A DNA stretch of 33,404 nucleotides from Deltaproteobacteria bacterium (GCA_027858995.1 JAQIBP010000051.1:1-33404), one strand, 5' to 3'; shown: positions 7,616 to 19,736, numbered from the stretch's first letter. Numbers and translations are program-made. Notes: a model not told the origin generated them from the letters alone.

Positions 7616-8878
7616 TTAAACACTCTGTTGATCCTGCTCACTGGCATTAATGTTATCTTTTTGCTCTATTGTATTCACAGATAAAAGGGCACCGCACCAG
7701 ATCATCAGAAATCTTCCTTCAGCAAAGGTGGTAAAATGTGCACTGAACATACTGGTTGCACACCAGGCCAGCAATACTCCTGCACCCAGGATATAAAAAT
7801 GTCCTCTGATATTCTGTTTGAAAAGGGAAAAAATAAACAGTAAAAAGAGTATCAACCCGATAAAACCGTATTCCACCAGAATTCTTAAATATTGATTATG
7901 GGGATCACCAACAGGTTCCCCCTGCCAGCCTTTCTGCCCTGCCACTTGTTTTTTATAAGCTGTTTCAAATCCACTGGTGCCATAGCCCACAACAGGGTGT
8001 TCAAATTTTTTTAATAATTGAACAGTGTTTTTCCACATTACAATGCGAATACCAATGGAGGTGAATATAGGTGACTGCTCATAGCTCTGGATTTCATCTA
8101 TTCCTTTAAATATCCTGTTCCTCGCAACCGGAGATGCCAACAGCAGAGAAAGGATTATCAAAGGCGCAAGTACAAGCATTATAATCTTCAATCTTTTTTG
8201 AACCCCAAAAAAGATAAACACCATGATCAATACCACAAAAGCAAGGTATCCGCTTCTGCCGGGTGTCACAAAAATGATATTCAGGGTCAGGAGCAGTGCT
8301 GATAACTTCAGCAGCCAGTTAGCATAAGAATCTGAAAAGACAGAGAATCGCAATAGTACCAGGCATGCAAAGGTTGCAACAGAGAACAGCATCCCCTGCA
8401 TTGCCCAATTATCCACCACAATACCCACAGGAAATTTGTATATGGTAAAATTAAATATATATCCTGTAAATGAGACAAGGGCAGCCAAGGTACTGATACC
8501 AATTAAAACATTAACCAATTTCTGTTTCCACAAAAAATCTGTGTATACACTGGCAGCCAGGGGAACCAGCAGCAGTTTGCGCCAGCTTCCCCACATATCA
8601 AGGCTTTCAGAAAATGGTGCCACACTGTAAATAACTCCGAGACTGACCATGGCATATAATACCAGGGCCATAACAACCATGGGCTGCTTAAGATGAGAAA
8701 ATACTATTCGGCGAAGTCTTCCTGAGCTTATAAACAACAGGAAAATAAGAATTTCAACAATTACAGCTGCAGCCGTGGAAAACATCAGAGCAATCACTTC
8801 AAGGATAATCAAGCTGCGTGCAAGATTTATTAAATCAATTTTTAAAATTTTTTTGTGGACATCTCTATATTTAATCAT
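7616..8878 (-). CDS. O-antigen ligase-like membrane protein (WaaL/Wzy_C family)
   Basis: A 420-residue polytopic membrane protein with about ten or more hydrophobic segments. It has a long periplasmic loop carrying GYGTSGFETAYKKQ and the motif DPHNQYLRILVEYGFIG, characteristic of the O-antigen ligase/polymerase (Wzy_C) superfamily. An Arg in FVTPGRSGYLAF also fits the family. It probably joins O-antigen or another polymer from undecaprenyl diphosphate to the lipid A core at the periplasmic face. Polymerase activity cannot be excluded, but a lone copy in a core operon favours ligase. The start ATG overlaps the end of the GT25 gene by 8 bases and is preceded by GAGGGAAA. Confidence 0.82.
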   Translation of the reverse strand: MIKYRDVHKKILKIDLINLARSLIILEVIALMFSTAAAVIVEILIFLLFISSGRLRRIVFSHLKQPMVVMALVLYAMVSLGVIYSVAPFSESLDMWGSWRKLLLVPLAASVYTDFLWKQKLVNVLIGISTLAALVSFTGYIFNFTIYKFPVGIVVDNWAMQGMLFSVATFACLVLLRFSVFSDSYANWLLKLSALLLTLNIIFVTPGRSGYLAFVVLIMVFIFFGVQKRLKIIMLVLAPLIILSLLLASPVARNRIFKGIDEIQSYEQSPIFTSIGIRIVMWKNTVQLLKKFEHPVVGYGTSGFETAYKKQVAGQKGWQGEPVGDPHNQYLRILVEYGFIGLILFLLFIFSLFKQNIRGHFYILGAGVLLAWCATSMFSAHFTTFAEGRFLMIWCGALLSVNTIEQKDNINASEQDQQSV

Positions 8879-9644
8879 TTTCCCTCAAATCAATACCCAT
8901 AAGCGGGTATAGGTATTTTCTCCTGAAAATTTTTATCTTCCATCCCATACGGTCTGTAAATTTTCCCCGTTCCAGATTTTGAATGGAAGATGAAAACAGG
9001 CCGGTATGTGATCCCTGGTTCACAATGGTGGGAGCCAGCCATAGAATGGGGATCTTTAACTGAGAACATATCTTGTCAATCAAATGATCAGCAGGCAGAG
9101 AAAAACCATTTTCCCGTATCCATTTGATCATTATTTTTGCAGTTTCTCTGTTGATCCAATAAGAATCTGTTGCCCTGACCTGTTCTGCCGGATAGAGTCT
9201 TGTGTTTTTCTTTTTTTTTGTCCATGGCACATATAAAGCGCATCCACTGCCCAGACTGATGTATCCATAGCCCTGCCATTTTTTATAAAACTCTTGAACA
9301 GCTTCCTGTGTTATATTCTTGAATTTTTTTATATCAATAAGAACATCATCTTCAAAAACAAAGGCGCCATCACAATTTTTGCCGGCAATCTGTTCCCATG
9401 CGCAGATATGCTTTAGGGAGCATGAGATGGCTTCCTTTTTAAGATTACCTGAATACCTGTATTTTTCTAACAATTGTGGAGTGATTTCATCTTTATCATG
9501 ATCAAGAATCCACTCAAAATCCATATCCAACCTGGAAAACTGTTCAACAATACTTTTTTCCCTCTCTTCAAATCCTTTTTTCACATGGATAACATAGCAG
9601 ATATTTTCTGCTTTACTGCTTATCATATTTTTGACCATAGGCAT
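8871..9644 (-). CDS. GT25 family glycosyltransferase (LPS type)
   Basis: 257 residues. The N-terminal pattern ICYVIHVKKGFEEREKSIVEQF and the motif KKEAISCSLKHICAWEQI are typical of GT25 enzymes such as LgtB and LpsA, which add galactose or glucose to LPS. FVFEDDVLI supplies the acidic metal/donor site. The acceptor and sugar are unknown. The ATG overlaps the stop of the FkbM gene by one base (TGATG), indicating translational coupling. Its C-terminus overlaps the start of the ligase gene by 8 bases. Confidence 0.82.
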   Translation of the reverse strand: MPMVKNMISSKAENICYVIHVKKGFEEREKSIVEQFSRLDMDFEWILDHDKDEITPQLLEKYRYSGNLKKEAISCSLKHICAWEQIAGKNCDGAFVFEDDVLIDIKKFKNITQEAVQEFYKKWQGYGYISLGSGCALYVPWTKKKKNTRLYPAEQVRATDSYWINRETAKIMIKWIRENGFSLPADHLIDKICSQLKIPILWLAPTIVNQGSHTGLFSSSIQNLERGKFTDRMGWKIKIFRRKYLYPLMGIDLREND

Positions 9645-10381
9645 CAGCTGTTTTGTTTATTGTTTGTAACAATAAAAAGGTTTTCTCCTTTTCTATATTC
9701 CTGTTTTGCAAAAGGAGCAATAGAAGTGTAAAAAGATTTAGTACAACCCGGCTTTATTTTATCGTGTAGTTCTATTGCTACCATTCCAACCTTATTGAGC
9801 CAGTCGGGTTTACTGGAAAATACTTCCTTTTCAGCACCCTCTATATCCATTTTTAGAATATCAATAAAGGGCAGTTCATACTGTTCCATTAATTTTTCAA
9901 TTGTTATGGATAAAACCTTCTGGCTACCGGCAGATTCTTCAACCCTGAAAGCAAATTTGCCATCATTGGGGTTGGATATTTTTAAAGTTGTATCAGTATG
10001 CCACAGAGCTTTTTGGGTTGAATATATGTTTGGATAATTTTTGATATTATTTTTTAACAACTCATAATTGGACAGTTCCGGTTCAATTGCAATGATTTTT
10101 GCTTCTGGATATTTAATTGAATAATAAATTGATGCAAGCCCAATATTCGCACCTGCATCGATTATGACTTTTGGATCCCTGTCAAGAGAAAACTCATACT
10201 CTTCATTGACAAAAATCTGCTGAAAAACATCCATATCCGAGGTGTTCGGCCTCAATGTCATGGTGTCCTTTGATTCAGGAAGGCAGACTTTTATGATTCC
10301 GGGGAATTTAATTTTTTTGATCATATAGAGTTTAAATCCCAACCCTCTATATTTTTTCATATATCGTTTTAAGGTTTTCAA
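9644..10381 (-). CDS. FkbM family SAM-dependent methyltransferase
   Basis: A 245-residue methyltransferase. The SAM-binding motif VIIDAGANIGLASIYY and the later acidic strand IDILKMDIEGAEKEVF match the FkbM family, which O-methylates sugars in glycans and natural products. Within this operon it probably methylates a core or O-chain sugar. The start is a TTG at 10379-10381. It is supported by an upstream AAGGGG seven bases away and by the lack of an ATG with a better site. It lies 40 bases after the GT2 gene. Confidence 0.8.
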   Translation of the reverse strand: MKTLKRYMKKYRGLGFKLYMIKKIKFPGIIKVCLPESKDTMTLRPNTSDMDVFQQIFVNEEYEFSLDRDPKVIIDAGANIGLASIYYSIKYPEAKIIAIEPELSNYELLKNNIKNYPNIYSTQKALWHTDTTLKISNPNDGKFAFRVEESAGSQKVLSITIEKLMEQYELPFIDILKMDIEGAEKEVFSSKPDWLNKVGMVAIELHDKIKPGCTKSFYTSIAPFAKQEYRKGENLFIVTNNKQNS

Positions 10382-10421
10382 ATAAATTCCCCTTCCAATA
10401 CCTCTTTATTTTTTAGATCAG

Positions 10422-11216
10422 TCATTCCTGTTTTGAGATTCCGTTTTTGCATGCAATCGCTTTTGAGTCAATTTGTTCTTGCAGCAGTTTATCATTTATC
10501 TTCATTCGTGTCCTGTCATTTTCCCCATGCCAGAGATGAAAGCAGATGGCCATAAAGGGATGTCCTCTCCGTTTCAGGCCAAGATTATAGAGCCTTACGG
10601 CAAGTTCGGAATCTTCTCTGCCCCAGCCGATGAAATCCTTGTTAAAACCATTGACTGCATATAAATCTTTTTTAAAAAAGCCCATATTGCAACTTTTTAT
10701 TCCGGAAAGTTTTTTTGTCTCAGATATTGGGAAAAATGGGATTCTCACTATATGATGGATATTGGAAATTTCTCCCCTGATGGCTTGCAGGATCAATCTT
10801 ATTTTTTCTTTTGTATTTTGAAAAACAAATGATTTTGAAAAATTTTTTTCCACAAGGACTCTCTTCCCCTGAAAGAAAAAACCCTCTTTTGAAAGTTTCA
10901 GATGATCCTCAATAAAATGTCTTTCAGGAATACAGTCGCCGTCAAGAGTGATAATATATTTTCCAGTGGTTTTTTTTATGGCAAGATTGCGAATTCTTGC
11001 AGCTCTGAAACCTTTGTCTTCCTGCCATACATGAATAACAGGGCACAAAACTGAAGATGCTGCCAACTCATTGATAAGGTGTTGGGTCTCTCTGGAAGAT
11101 CCGTCATCTGCAATAATAATTTCATGGGGTGATTTTGTCTGTGACAAAAGTCCCTGGACAACCTTTTTCAAGGTATCTGGTCTGTTATAGGTTGTAACAA
11201 TGACTGATATTTTCAT
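10422..11216 (-). CDS. GT2 family glycosyltransferase
   Basis: A 264-residue GT-A enzyme. It begins MKISVIVTTYNRPDTL, has IIIADDGSS (34-41) and the metal-binding DGDC that serves as its DxD-like site. The C-terminal half has GWGREDSELAVRLYNLG, resembling the galactosyltransferase-like 7C domain of GT2 chondroitin-polymerase-type enzymes. It probably adds a sugar to the LPS core. Specificity is unknown. The start ATG overlaps the waaC stop by four bases (ATGA), showing tight coupling. Confidence 0.85.
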   Translation of the reverse strand: MKISVIVTTYNRPDTLKKVVQGLLSQTKSPHEIIIADDGSSRETQHLINELAASSVLCPVIHVWQEDKGFRAARIRNLAIKKTTGKYIITLDGDCIPERHFIEDHLKLSKEGFFFQGKRVLVEKNFSKSFVFQNTKEKIRLILQAIRGEISNIHHIVRIPFFPISETKKLSGIKSCNMGFFKKDLYAVNGFNKDFIGWGREDSELAVRLYNLGLKRRGHPFMAICFHLWHGENDRTRMKINDKLLQEQIDSKAIACKNGISKQE

Positions 11217-12277
11217 GAATTTCTACCCATAAGCTGTTTTACGCCTTTCATGACATCATCAACATTGATGTTTTCCATACACTCTTTTGTGCTGCATTCA
11301 CGTTTAAAGCAGGGACTGCAGTAAACACCCGATCTTACAACAAATTTATTGCTGCCATAGGGTCCTGTCCTCCAGGGCGCTGTGGAACCGAAAATAGCTA
11401 CTATTTTTGTCCCCATTGCCGCAGCCAGGTGCATGGGGCCGGTGTCTGTAGTTACTAAAAGAGCAGCTTTTTCATAAAGGGCTGCCAGGGTTTTTAAAGT
11501 TGTAAGACCAGCAAGATTTATCCCGGGCAGCTTCATCATGGATACAATATCATTGACTGCTTCTTGATCAGATTCCCCTCCGGTAAATACAATCTGTGCA
11601 TGATATTTTTTCTTTAATCTGTCACTTAGAAGGGCAAATTTTTTAATATCCCATAATTTTGTCTCCCATGTGGCCTGGGGGTTTATACATATGATTGGTT
11701 TTTCAGGATCAATATCTTTTTGCTTTAAAAGGTTATCAATACTTTGTTTTTCTTGATTAGTGACAGGCAGATCATATTCAATTTTTTTACAGGGTATATT
11801 TAAGGATTTTAAAAGCAAAAGTCCTCTTTCCAGTGCATGGATCTCCATGCTCACTGGACGGATTCGTTTGTTATAAAAAATATGACTGCTTTCAGCATGT
11901 TCCATACCTTTATTAAATCCGATCTTTCTGTCTCCCTTCGCAAACATGACCATTATCCCGCTCTTGAACAGGGTTTGGAAATCAATGATCATATCATATT
12001 TTGTATTCCTTAACTCTTTTAGAAAATTTCGAATGTTTTTTATAGCGTGGCCACAGTTGAGGGAAAACAGCTCTTTTATCCATTGTTTTCTTTTGGACAC
12101 AATTACCCTGTCCAATGCTTTATGGCCTAAAACTATGTCAGCAGCAGCCTCCTCAACAAGCCATGTTATTCGGGCATCAGGAAATTGTTTTCGAATGGCA
12201 TTCAATGCAGGCAGAGTGTGGATGACATCTCCAATGGCACTCATTTTTACAATGAGAATTTTTTTTTGTTCACTCAT
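11213..12277 (-). CDS. waaC: LPS heptosyltransferase I
   Basis: A 354-residue GT9 enzyme that adds the first L-glycero-D-manno-heptose to the Kdo region. Visible: KMSAIGDVIHTLPAL near the N-terminus, ICINPQATWETKLWDIKKFALL in the donor domain and TTDTGPMHLAAAMGTKIVAIFGSTAPWRTGPYG, which is the WaaC-type ADP-heptose site. The C-terminus has a Cys cluster (CSPCFKRECSTKECM). waaC rather than waaF is favoured by the SAIGDVIHT motif. It overlaps the waaF end by 8 bases. Confidence 0.88.
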   Translation of the reverse strand: MSEQKKILIVKMSAIGDVIHTLPALNAIRKQFPDARITWLVEEAAADIVLGHKALDRVIVSKRKQWIKELFSLNCGHAIKNIRNFLKELRNTKYDMIIDFQTLFKSGIMVMFAKGDRKIGFNKGMEHAESSHIFYNKRIRPVSMEIHALERGLLLLKSLNIPCKKIEYDLPVTNQEKQSIDNLLKQKDIDPEKPIICINPQATWETKLWDIKKFALLSDRLKKKYHAQIVFTGGESDQEAVNDIVSMMKLPGINLAGLTTLKTLAALYEKAALLVTTDTGPMHLAAAMGTKIVAIFGSTAPWRTGPYGSNKFVVRSGVYCSPCFKRECSTKECMENINVDDVMKGVKQLMGRNS

Positions 12278-13328
12278 GGAGTTTTTCCATGGCTTTTTGA
12301 AATACCATATCCACTGAAATCAGGGACATGCATTTGTGATCAATGGGGCATTCAGGCTTCATGCAGGGGCTGCAGGAGACAGGTACCCGAAGAATGCTGC
12401 TGTTGCTGTTTGAAGGTGCAGTTGCAATGTAATCGGTGGACCCTATAATGGCTATCTGATTGACCTTGAGAGCAGCAGCAGCGTGCATGAGCCCTGAATC
12501 ATTGGTTATAAAAAGAGAACAGTTCTCAATAAGAGCAAATGCCAGCCTGAGGCTTGTTTTTCCAGCAAGGTTTATACAAGAGTCATTAGATTCTTCAGCT
12601 ATTTTCTGCCCCAGTTTTTCATCACCTGGTCCACCAAAAATAACTATCTTTACTCCCATGGCGTCAGAGAGCTGCCTGGCAAGGCTGGCATACTTTTCCG
12701 GAAACCATCTTTTGGCAGTTCCTCCTGTTGCACCTGGATTAATTCCGATCACAGGTTTTTCCGGATCAATTAAATTCTCTTTAAGGATTTTTTTTGCCTC
12801 ATTTTTTTCAGCCTGTGTAATAAAAAGCTCTATTTGCCTGCCGTCATTTTCAAGATCGGCACTTTTTAAAATACCAATATAATAATCAATGAGATGTCCT
12901 TTTTTTAAAGCAGGATCAAGTTTTATGCAGCGGTTTAAAAGCAATCCCCTTGCATCAGTGTTATATCCGAGACGTTCACAAATTCCTGCAAAAAAACTTA
13001 TTAATGCTGCTTCAAATGCATTTTGCATTAAAACAGCCAGATCAAAATCATAGGATTTTATATCTTTTGAAAGCCTCAGGGTTCCTATCCCTCTTTTATG
13101 ACGTGTCTGATTTTGGTAAACAATGATATCATCAAGATAGGGGTTGTTTTCATAGACAGGTATCACCCATGGTTTTGCCAGAATGCTTATCCTGGCTTTG
13201 GGGAAATTGCGCCTGACACCCCTGATAACCGGAGTGGTCATAATGGCATCACCAACCCAGTTGGCAGCACGTATCAATATATGTGCCCGGCTGCTGTCCT
13301 TTAATTTGATGAGCTTTGTTCTATTCAT
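12270..13328 (-). CDS. waaF: LPS heptosyltransferase II
   Basis: A 352-residue GT9 enzyme that adds heptose II to heptose I. Visible: IRAANWVGDAIMTTPVIRGVRR (WaaF-type NWVGD motif), IGINPGATGGTAKRWFPEKYA, and TNDSGLMHAAAALKVNQIAIIGSTDYIATAP. Like WaaC beside it, it ends in a Cys cluster (CSPCMKPECPIDHKCM), a feature of many deltaproteobacterial GT9 proteins that could bind metal. The ATG is preceded by AAGGAT with good spacing. There is a 70-base gap to the acyltransferase gene upstream. Confidence 0.9.
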   Translation of the reverse strand: MNRTKLIKLKDSSRAHILIRAANWVGDAIMTTPVIRGVRRNFPKARISILAKPWVIPVYENNPYLDDIIVYQNQTRHKRGIGTLRLSKDIKSYDFDLAVLMQNAFEAALISFFAGICERLGYNTDARGLLLNRCIKLDPALKKGHLIDYYIGILKSADLENDGRQIELFITQAEKNEAKKILKENLIDPEKPVIGINPGATGGTAKRWFPEKYASLARQLSDAMGVKIVIFGGPGDEKLGQKIAEESNDSCINLAGKTSLRLAFALIENCSLFITNDSGLMHAAAALKVNQIAIIGSTDYIATAPSNSNSSILRVPVSCSPCMKPECPIDHKCMSLISVDMVFQKAMEKLHE

Positions 13329-13398
13329 TCTATCCTTGATCTAATGCTGACGGGTTGTTACAAAATAGATAATTTTTCCAACGCAGTAGTTGAGGAAA

Positions 13399-14310
13399 TT
13401 AGCATCCTGTAGTATCCTGCCTGGGATAAACACAATATGGTTTTGTTTTCCAGCGGTTGTGTACCCAGAAATACTGATCCGGATACTTTCTAACCATTGA
13501 TTCAACGGCTGATGTATAATTTTGGGTGTTATTTTCAATATCTTTTATTCTGTCGGAGGTTTTTTGTAATTTAAGTTCAGGTAGAAACTCAATAATAAAT
13601 TTTCTGTTTTTCCTGGCTGTATACATTGGAACAACAGGAGCTTCAGTCCGCAAGGCCATGGATGCCAAACCATCATTGGTACAGGCCGGTTTTCCGAAAA
13701 AATTTACAAAAGGACCCTGGTAATAGTCAACATTTTGATCCAGAAGTGTCCCCATCACTCCTCCCTTTTTCAAAATTGCATCAATTTTTCTTGAAGCGCC
13801 TTTGAGCGGAATCATTTGAACACCAAATCTCTGTCTGATTTCAAGAATAAGTCTCTCCATTGGTTTGAAATCAAGTTTTCGATATACTGCATAGCCCTTG
13901 AATCCTGTCTCTTCAATAGCTGTAATAAGCAGCTCAAAATTTCCCATATGGCAGGTAACAACTATAACACCTCTTCCTTTTTCATGGGCTTTTTTTACAT
14001 TATCAATTCCCTTGATGGTAACATGTTCCATTAACTCTTTTTTGTCCAGATGGATTGACCATGCAACTTCAAACAATATACTGGCAATATTTTTAAAAAC
14101 TCTTTTCCCCAAATTTAGGATTTGATCAGAGGATAACTCTTTACCATAGGCTTGTTCAAGGTTTTTCAGGGTGATTTTTCTATGCCGGGCATCAGAATGA
14201 AACCATAAGATCCCAATGCTGTCTGAAAAAAATTGTGCCACTCCAGTGGGAAGCTTGCCCAGAAGCCAGATAAACAATTTAATTGTCTTATATATATTTT
14301 CTTCTGTCAT
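13399..14310 (-). CDS. lpxL: Lipid A acyltransferase, LpxL/HtrB type
   Basis: A 303-residue inner-membrane acyltransferase that adds a secondary acyl chain to Kdo2-lipid A. The catalytic segment is VVTCHMGNFELL, a variant of the H-x4-D/E motif with His and Glu. Further family signatures are AVYRKLDFKPMERLI, GTLLDQNVDYYQGPFVNFFGKPA and QYFWVHNRWKTKP. Whether it acts as LpxL or LpxM cannot be told, and only one copy is in the window. The ATG overlaps the lpxK stop by four bases, so the two are coupled. Confidence 0.88.
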   Translation of the reverse strand: MTEENIYKTIKLFIWLLGKLPTGVAQFFSDSIGILWFHSDARHRKITLKNLEQAYGKELSSDQILNLGKRVFKNIASILFEVAWSIHLDKKELMEHVTIKGIDNVKKAHEKGRGVIVVTCHMGNFELLITAIEETGFKGYAVYRKLDFKPMERLILEIRQRFGVQMIPLKGASRKIDAILKKGGVMGTLLDQNVDYYQGPFVNFFGKPACTNDGLASMALRTEAPVVPMYTARKNRKFIIEFLPELKLQKTSDRIKDIENNTQNYTSAVESMVRKYPDQYFWVHNRWKTKPYCVYPRQDTTGC

Positions 14311-15467
14311 GGGTTAATTTGAGATTTTAAAAAAGATTCAAATTGTGTGGGATTTTGAAAGTTAATATTAATTCCTATCACAGCAATATCTACATTCCAC
14401 TCAATATCATGCCCAATTTTTACCCAGTCTTTTTCTGTTGTAACAATCATATCTGCTTTTAGACTGCTTGTTTTTTTTTTTATCATCTGGATATCTGAGC
14501 TTTTATATATGAAATGGTCTTTAAATTCAAGATGATCCACTATATTACACCCCAGTTTGCGCACATCTGCTGCAAAAGCTCTATTATTTGCAATGCCGGA
14601 AAAGAGAATTGCGTTTCTGCCTTTTAGTATATCAAGACTCTTTAAGTCGCGAACCTTTTTGGGAAGCTCAGATGATTTTTTGCTGGATAGAATTAATTTA
14701 AAAAGAGAAGGAGTATGAAGGGATTTAAAACAGGGAATATCTGGATATTGTTCCAAAAGCTCCAAAGTCTGTGTATTGTCCATTTTTCGGTCAGCCTCTG
14801 TTTTTTCAGGACTTCTTGTAAAAATAATGGTATGGACAGAGCTTTTTGACATCGTAGGGGTTTCACGCAGTCTTCCAGCCGGCAGTATTTTTTTGTTCCC
14901 AAGAGGTCGGTCATGATCAAACAGAAGGATATTTATATCTCTTTTCAGTTTTAAGTGCTGGAATCCGTCATCGAGAATGATCACATCAGGATTCAACTCT
15001 TTAATGGCCAGCGTACCTGCTGTATATCGGTCCTTTCCCACCACAACAGGGAATATTTTTCTCTTTGCCATCATATAGGGCTCATCTCCTGCAGTGTCTG
15101 CAGAGAGAAAAACAGTTCTGCCGTCACCTACAATTTTTGCTCCGGTCCCAAAGGTGCCTTTGTAGCCCCTGCTGATTACAACGGGGTTTTTCCCCATTTT
15201 TTTTAAAAGTTGTGCAATATAAATGGCCATGGGGGTTTTCCCTGCCCCGCCTGCCATAATATTGCCAATGGAGATAACAAAACAGGGCAGTCGTCTGGAT
15301 TTGAACAGACCAGCTTGATACATCTGCAGCCTCAACCCTGCACCAGCCTTATAAACCCACGAGATTAAAACCAGCAGCCATTCCAATGAAAAAAAATCAG
15401 GTTCATAATCCATGGCAGATATTCTTGTAATTTGTTTTTCCAGATTTTCAAATAGTAGTTTGAACAA
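14307..15467 (-). CDS. lpxK: Tetraacyldisaccharide 4'-kinase
   Basis: Phosphorylates the 4' position of the lipid A disaccharide to give lipid IVA. Seen: ISIGNIMAGGAGKTPMAIYIA containing the P-loop (about residues 73-79), GRTVFLSADTAGDEPYMMA, and VIILDDGFQHLKLKRD with the DDGFQH motif (166-171), all diagnostic for LpxK. The 386-residue form starts at a TTG with no visible Shine-Dalgarno. An internal ATG at 15413 would give 368 residues (MDYEPDFF) and also lacks a good site, so the true start is uncertain. The gene sits between a GT4 gene and lpxL. Confidence 0.9.
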   Translation of the reverse strand: MFKLLFENLEKQITRISAMDYEPDFFSLEWLLVLISWVYKAGAGLRLQMYQAGLFKSRRLPCFVISIGNIMAGGAGKTPMAIYIAQLLKKMGKNPVVISRGYKGTFGTGAKIVGDGRTVFLSADTAGDEPYMMAKRKIFPVVVGKDRYTAGTLAIKELNPDVIILDDGFQHLKLKRDINILLFDHDRPLGNKKILPAGRLRETPTMSKSSVHTIIFTRSPEKTEADRKMDNTQTLELLEQYPDIPCFKSLHTPSLFKLILSSKKSSELPKKVRDLKSLDILKGRNAILFSGIANNRAFAADVRKLGCNIVDHLEFKDHFIYKSSDIQMIKKKTSSLKADMIVTTEKDWVKIGHDIEWNVDIAVIGININFQNPTQFESFLKSQINP

Positions 15468-15486
15468 AACAGGAATACTCCAATAG

Positions 15487-16641
15487 TTAAAAAGGCTGGT
15501 GGCTCAGTTTGATCTGGTGAAGCCTGTAAATCCTTATAATATCTCTGCCCATCTTGTCAATTGAGTGCTTTTTTATTACAAGCTCATGTGCTTTTTCAAC
15601 ACGTTTTTTTGTGGCAGTTTTATCTTGCAGTGTTTGCAGTATTTTACCGGCAAGGTCAAATGGATCTTGTGTTTTAAACAGCAGACCTGTCTTCTCATGT
15701 TCAATAATATCAATAATGCCGCCGCTTTCAGAACCAATGACCGGGCAAGAGCAGTACATGGCTTCTAAAAGTGCCTGGGGAATTCCTTCAAAAGGGACAC
15801 CGTTTATATCTTTAGACGGTAGAATTTTACAGTCAAAACCTCTATAATATAACCAGGCTTTTTCCTCAGGCCTGACAAAATGCACACGGTTTTCTATCTG
15901 CAGATCTTTTGCCAGGTTATGAAGAAAATTGAGATATTTTTTACTCCCTTCACCTGCTATTACAACATTATAGCCGGAAAGTTTAGACTTGATATTTTTA
16001 AAAGCTCTGAGAATTGTTGAAACACCTTTTTTTTTTGAAATCTCTCCGGCAAAACCAATGAATCTTGTTTTTGGATCAAGTTCAATCTCTGCTGCAAGAG
16101 CCTTTCTCGCTTCATCTCTGTCTAACAGGCTGTCAGGCAGAGTAATGCCGTTTGGCATAGAAAAGATCCGCATATGATTGATCTTGAATTTTTTTTGAAG
16201 ATGTTTGGTAGTACAGTCAGCAGTTGTGAAAATATAGTGGCACAATTTTTTATAGATGATTCTATTATACCAGGAATTTTTTACATGGGTGCTGGTATGT
16301 TTTGAAAGAATTCGTAAAGGGACATCTTCATTTTTAGCAGCATAAAGGCTAATTCCGGAAGCTTTATCTCCATGGGTATTTACAATATCGGGTTTTTCAT
16401 TGTAAAAAATATTTTTTAATAAGTTATAATCTCTTATTGTGGAAAACCGTCTGAATTCAATTCCATATACCTTAAACCCATGTTGCTTTGCTTTTGAGAA
16501 GAGTGGTGTGTCTTTAGGCGCTGCAATGATAATCTTATGCCCGTTTTGTTCCATCCACAGTGACTCACTGAAGATTCTTTTTTCAAGGTCTGTCCACTGG
16601 GTATTGCAGGTGGTATGAATTATTTTGTCATGAGATTTCAT
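15487..16641 (-). CDS. GT4 family glycosyltransferase
   Basis: A 384-residue GT-B enzyme. The N-terminal domain carries DIVNTHGDKASGISLYAA, and the C-terminal donor domain has FIGFAGEISKKKGVSTILRAF, VVIAGEGSKK and FEGIPQALLEAMYCSCPVIGSESGGIIDII with the E-x7-E-like motif. The substrate is unknown. Its position between kdsB and lpxK suggests early core assembly. It might act on the Kdo8N region or on heptose. No good Shine-Dalgarno is visible before the ATG, which follows kdsB by 17 bases. Confidence 0.83.
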   Translation of the reverse strand: MKSHDKIIHTTCNTQWTDLEKRIFSESLWMEQNGHKIIIAAPKDTPLFSKAKQHGFKVYGIEFRRFSTIRDYNLLKNIFYNEKPDIVNTHGDKASGISLYAAKNEDVPLRILSKHTSTHVKNSWYNRIIYKKLCHYIFTTADCTTKHLQKKFKINHMRIFSMPNGITLPDSLLDRDEARKALAAEIELDPKTRFIGFAGEISKKKGVSTILRAFKNIKSKLSGYNVVIAGEGSKKYLNFLHNLAKDLQIENRVHFVRPEEKAWLYYRGFDCKILPSKDINGVPFEGIPQALLEAMYCSCPVIGSESGGIIDIIEHEKTGLLFKTQDPFDLAGKILQTLQDKTATKKRVEKAHELVIKKHSIDKMGRDIIRIYRLHQIKLSHQPF

Positions 16642-16658
16642 TTTTTTAGTGAACTTGG

Positions 16659-17384
16659 TTAAAGTTTAGCCTCAATTCTTTTAATATCTTCTGGAAGATC
16701 AATTTCAGGAGAATCATATTGGGTAATCACCACTTTGATCTTGTAACCAAATTCAAGCACTCGCAGTTGTTCAAGTTTTTCAATGTGTTCACAGGTTCCT
16801 GTGGGAAGCTTGACAAGTTTGTCGAGAAAACGTTTTTTATAAGCATAAAAGCCAAGGTGTTTGAAAAAATCAGCATTTGTATTTTTATCCCTTGGAAAGG
16901 GAATCTGCGCCCTTGAAAAATACATTGCAAATTTATTGTTGTCAAAGGTGACCTTTACATCTTTGGGATCAGTGATTTCCCTTTTATCCTGAATTTTAAA
17001 AGCAAGGGTGGACATGACAAGATCAGGGTCATTTTCAAAGGGTGCAATCATTTCATCAAGGGTTTCAGGATTGAATATCGGCTGATCCCCCTGGATATTG
17101 ATAATAATCTCATCAGGATCAAGATCTAAAATATCGGCTGTTTGAGCCACTCTGTCAGTTCCTGAACGACATCTGTCAGAGGTCATTACAGCCTCTCCCT
17201 CAAATGCCTTGACAGCATCAAATATTCGTTTGTCATCGGTTGCAACAATGGTTTTTGAAACAGTCTTTGATTTTTCTGCCTGTTCATACACCCGTTGTAT
17301 CATGGGTTTTCCGGCAATAAGGGCTAAAGGTTTCCCCTCAAACCTGCTTGATCCGTATCTTGATGGTATTACAGCTATTGTCAT
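16659..17384 (-). CDS. kdsB: CMP-Kdo (probably CMP-8-amino-Kdo) cytidylyltransferase
   Basis: Activates the eight-carbon sugar as its CMP donor for WaaA. The 241-residue length is normal. Visible motifs: IPSRYGSSRFEGKPLALIAGKPM (nucleotide site), TDDKRIFDA, MTSDRCRSGTDRVA and IINIQGDQPIFNPETL. It directly follows kdnA and kdnB, so it may be the KdsB form that prefers Kdo8N over Kdo, as described in Shewanella. Sequence alone does not show preference. The ATG is preceded by AAGAGA and lies 11 bases past the kdnB stop. Confidence 0.92.
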   Translation of the reverse strand: MTIAVIPSRYGSSRFEGKPLALIAGKPMIQRVYEQAEKSKTVSKTIVATDDKRIFDAVKAFEGEAVMTSDRCRSGTDRVAQTADILDLDPDEIIINIQGDQPIFNPETLDEMIAPFENDPDLVMSTLAFKIQDKREITDPKDVKVTFDNNKFAMYFSRAQIPFPRDKNTNADFFKHLGFYAYKKRFLDKLVKLPTGTCEHIEKLEQLRVLEFGYKIKVVITQYDSPEIDLPEDIKRIEAKL

Positions 17385-17395
17385 TTAAATCTCTT

Positions 17396-19684
<2,289 letters not shown>

Positions 19685-19736
19685 TTAATGGTTTATATTA
19701 AAATTGATATTTTTTATCAACAAAAGGATGATATTT

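Noticed and set aside
12460-12882. 140-residue plus-strand frame
   Set aside because: Antisense to waaF. Composition and lack of motifs fit a shadow frame.
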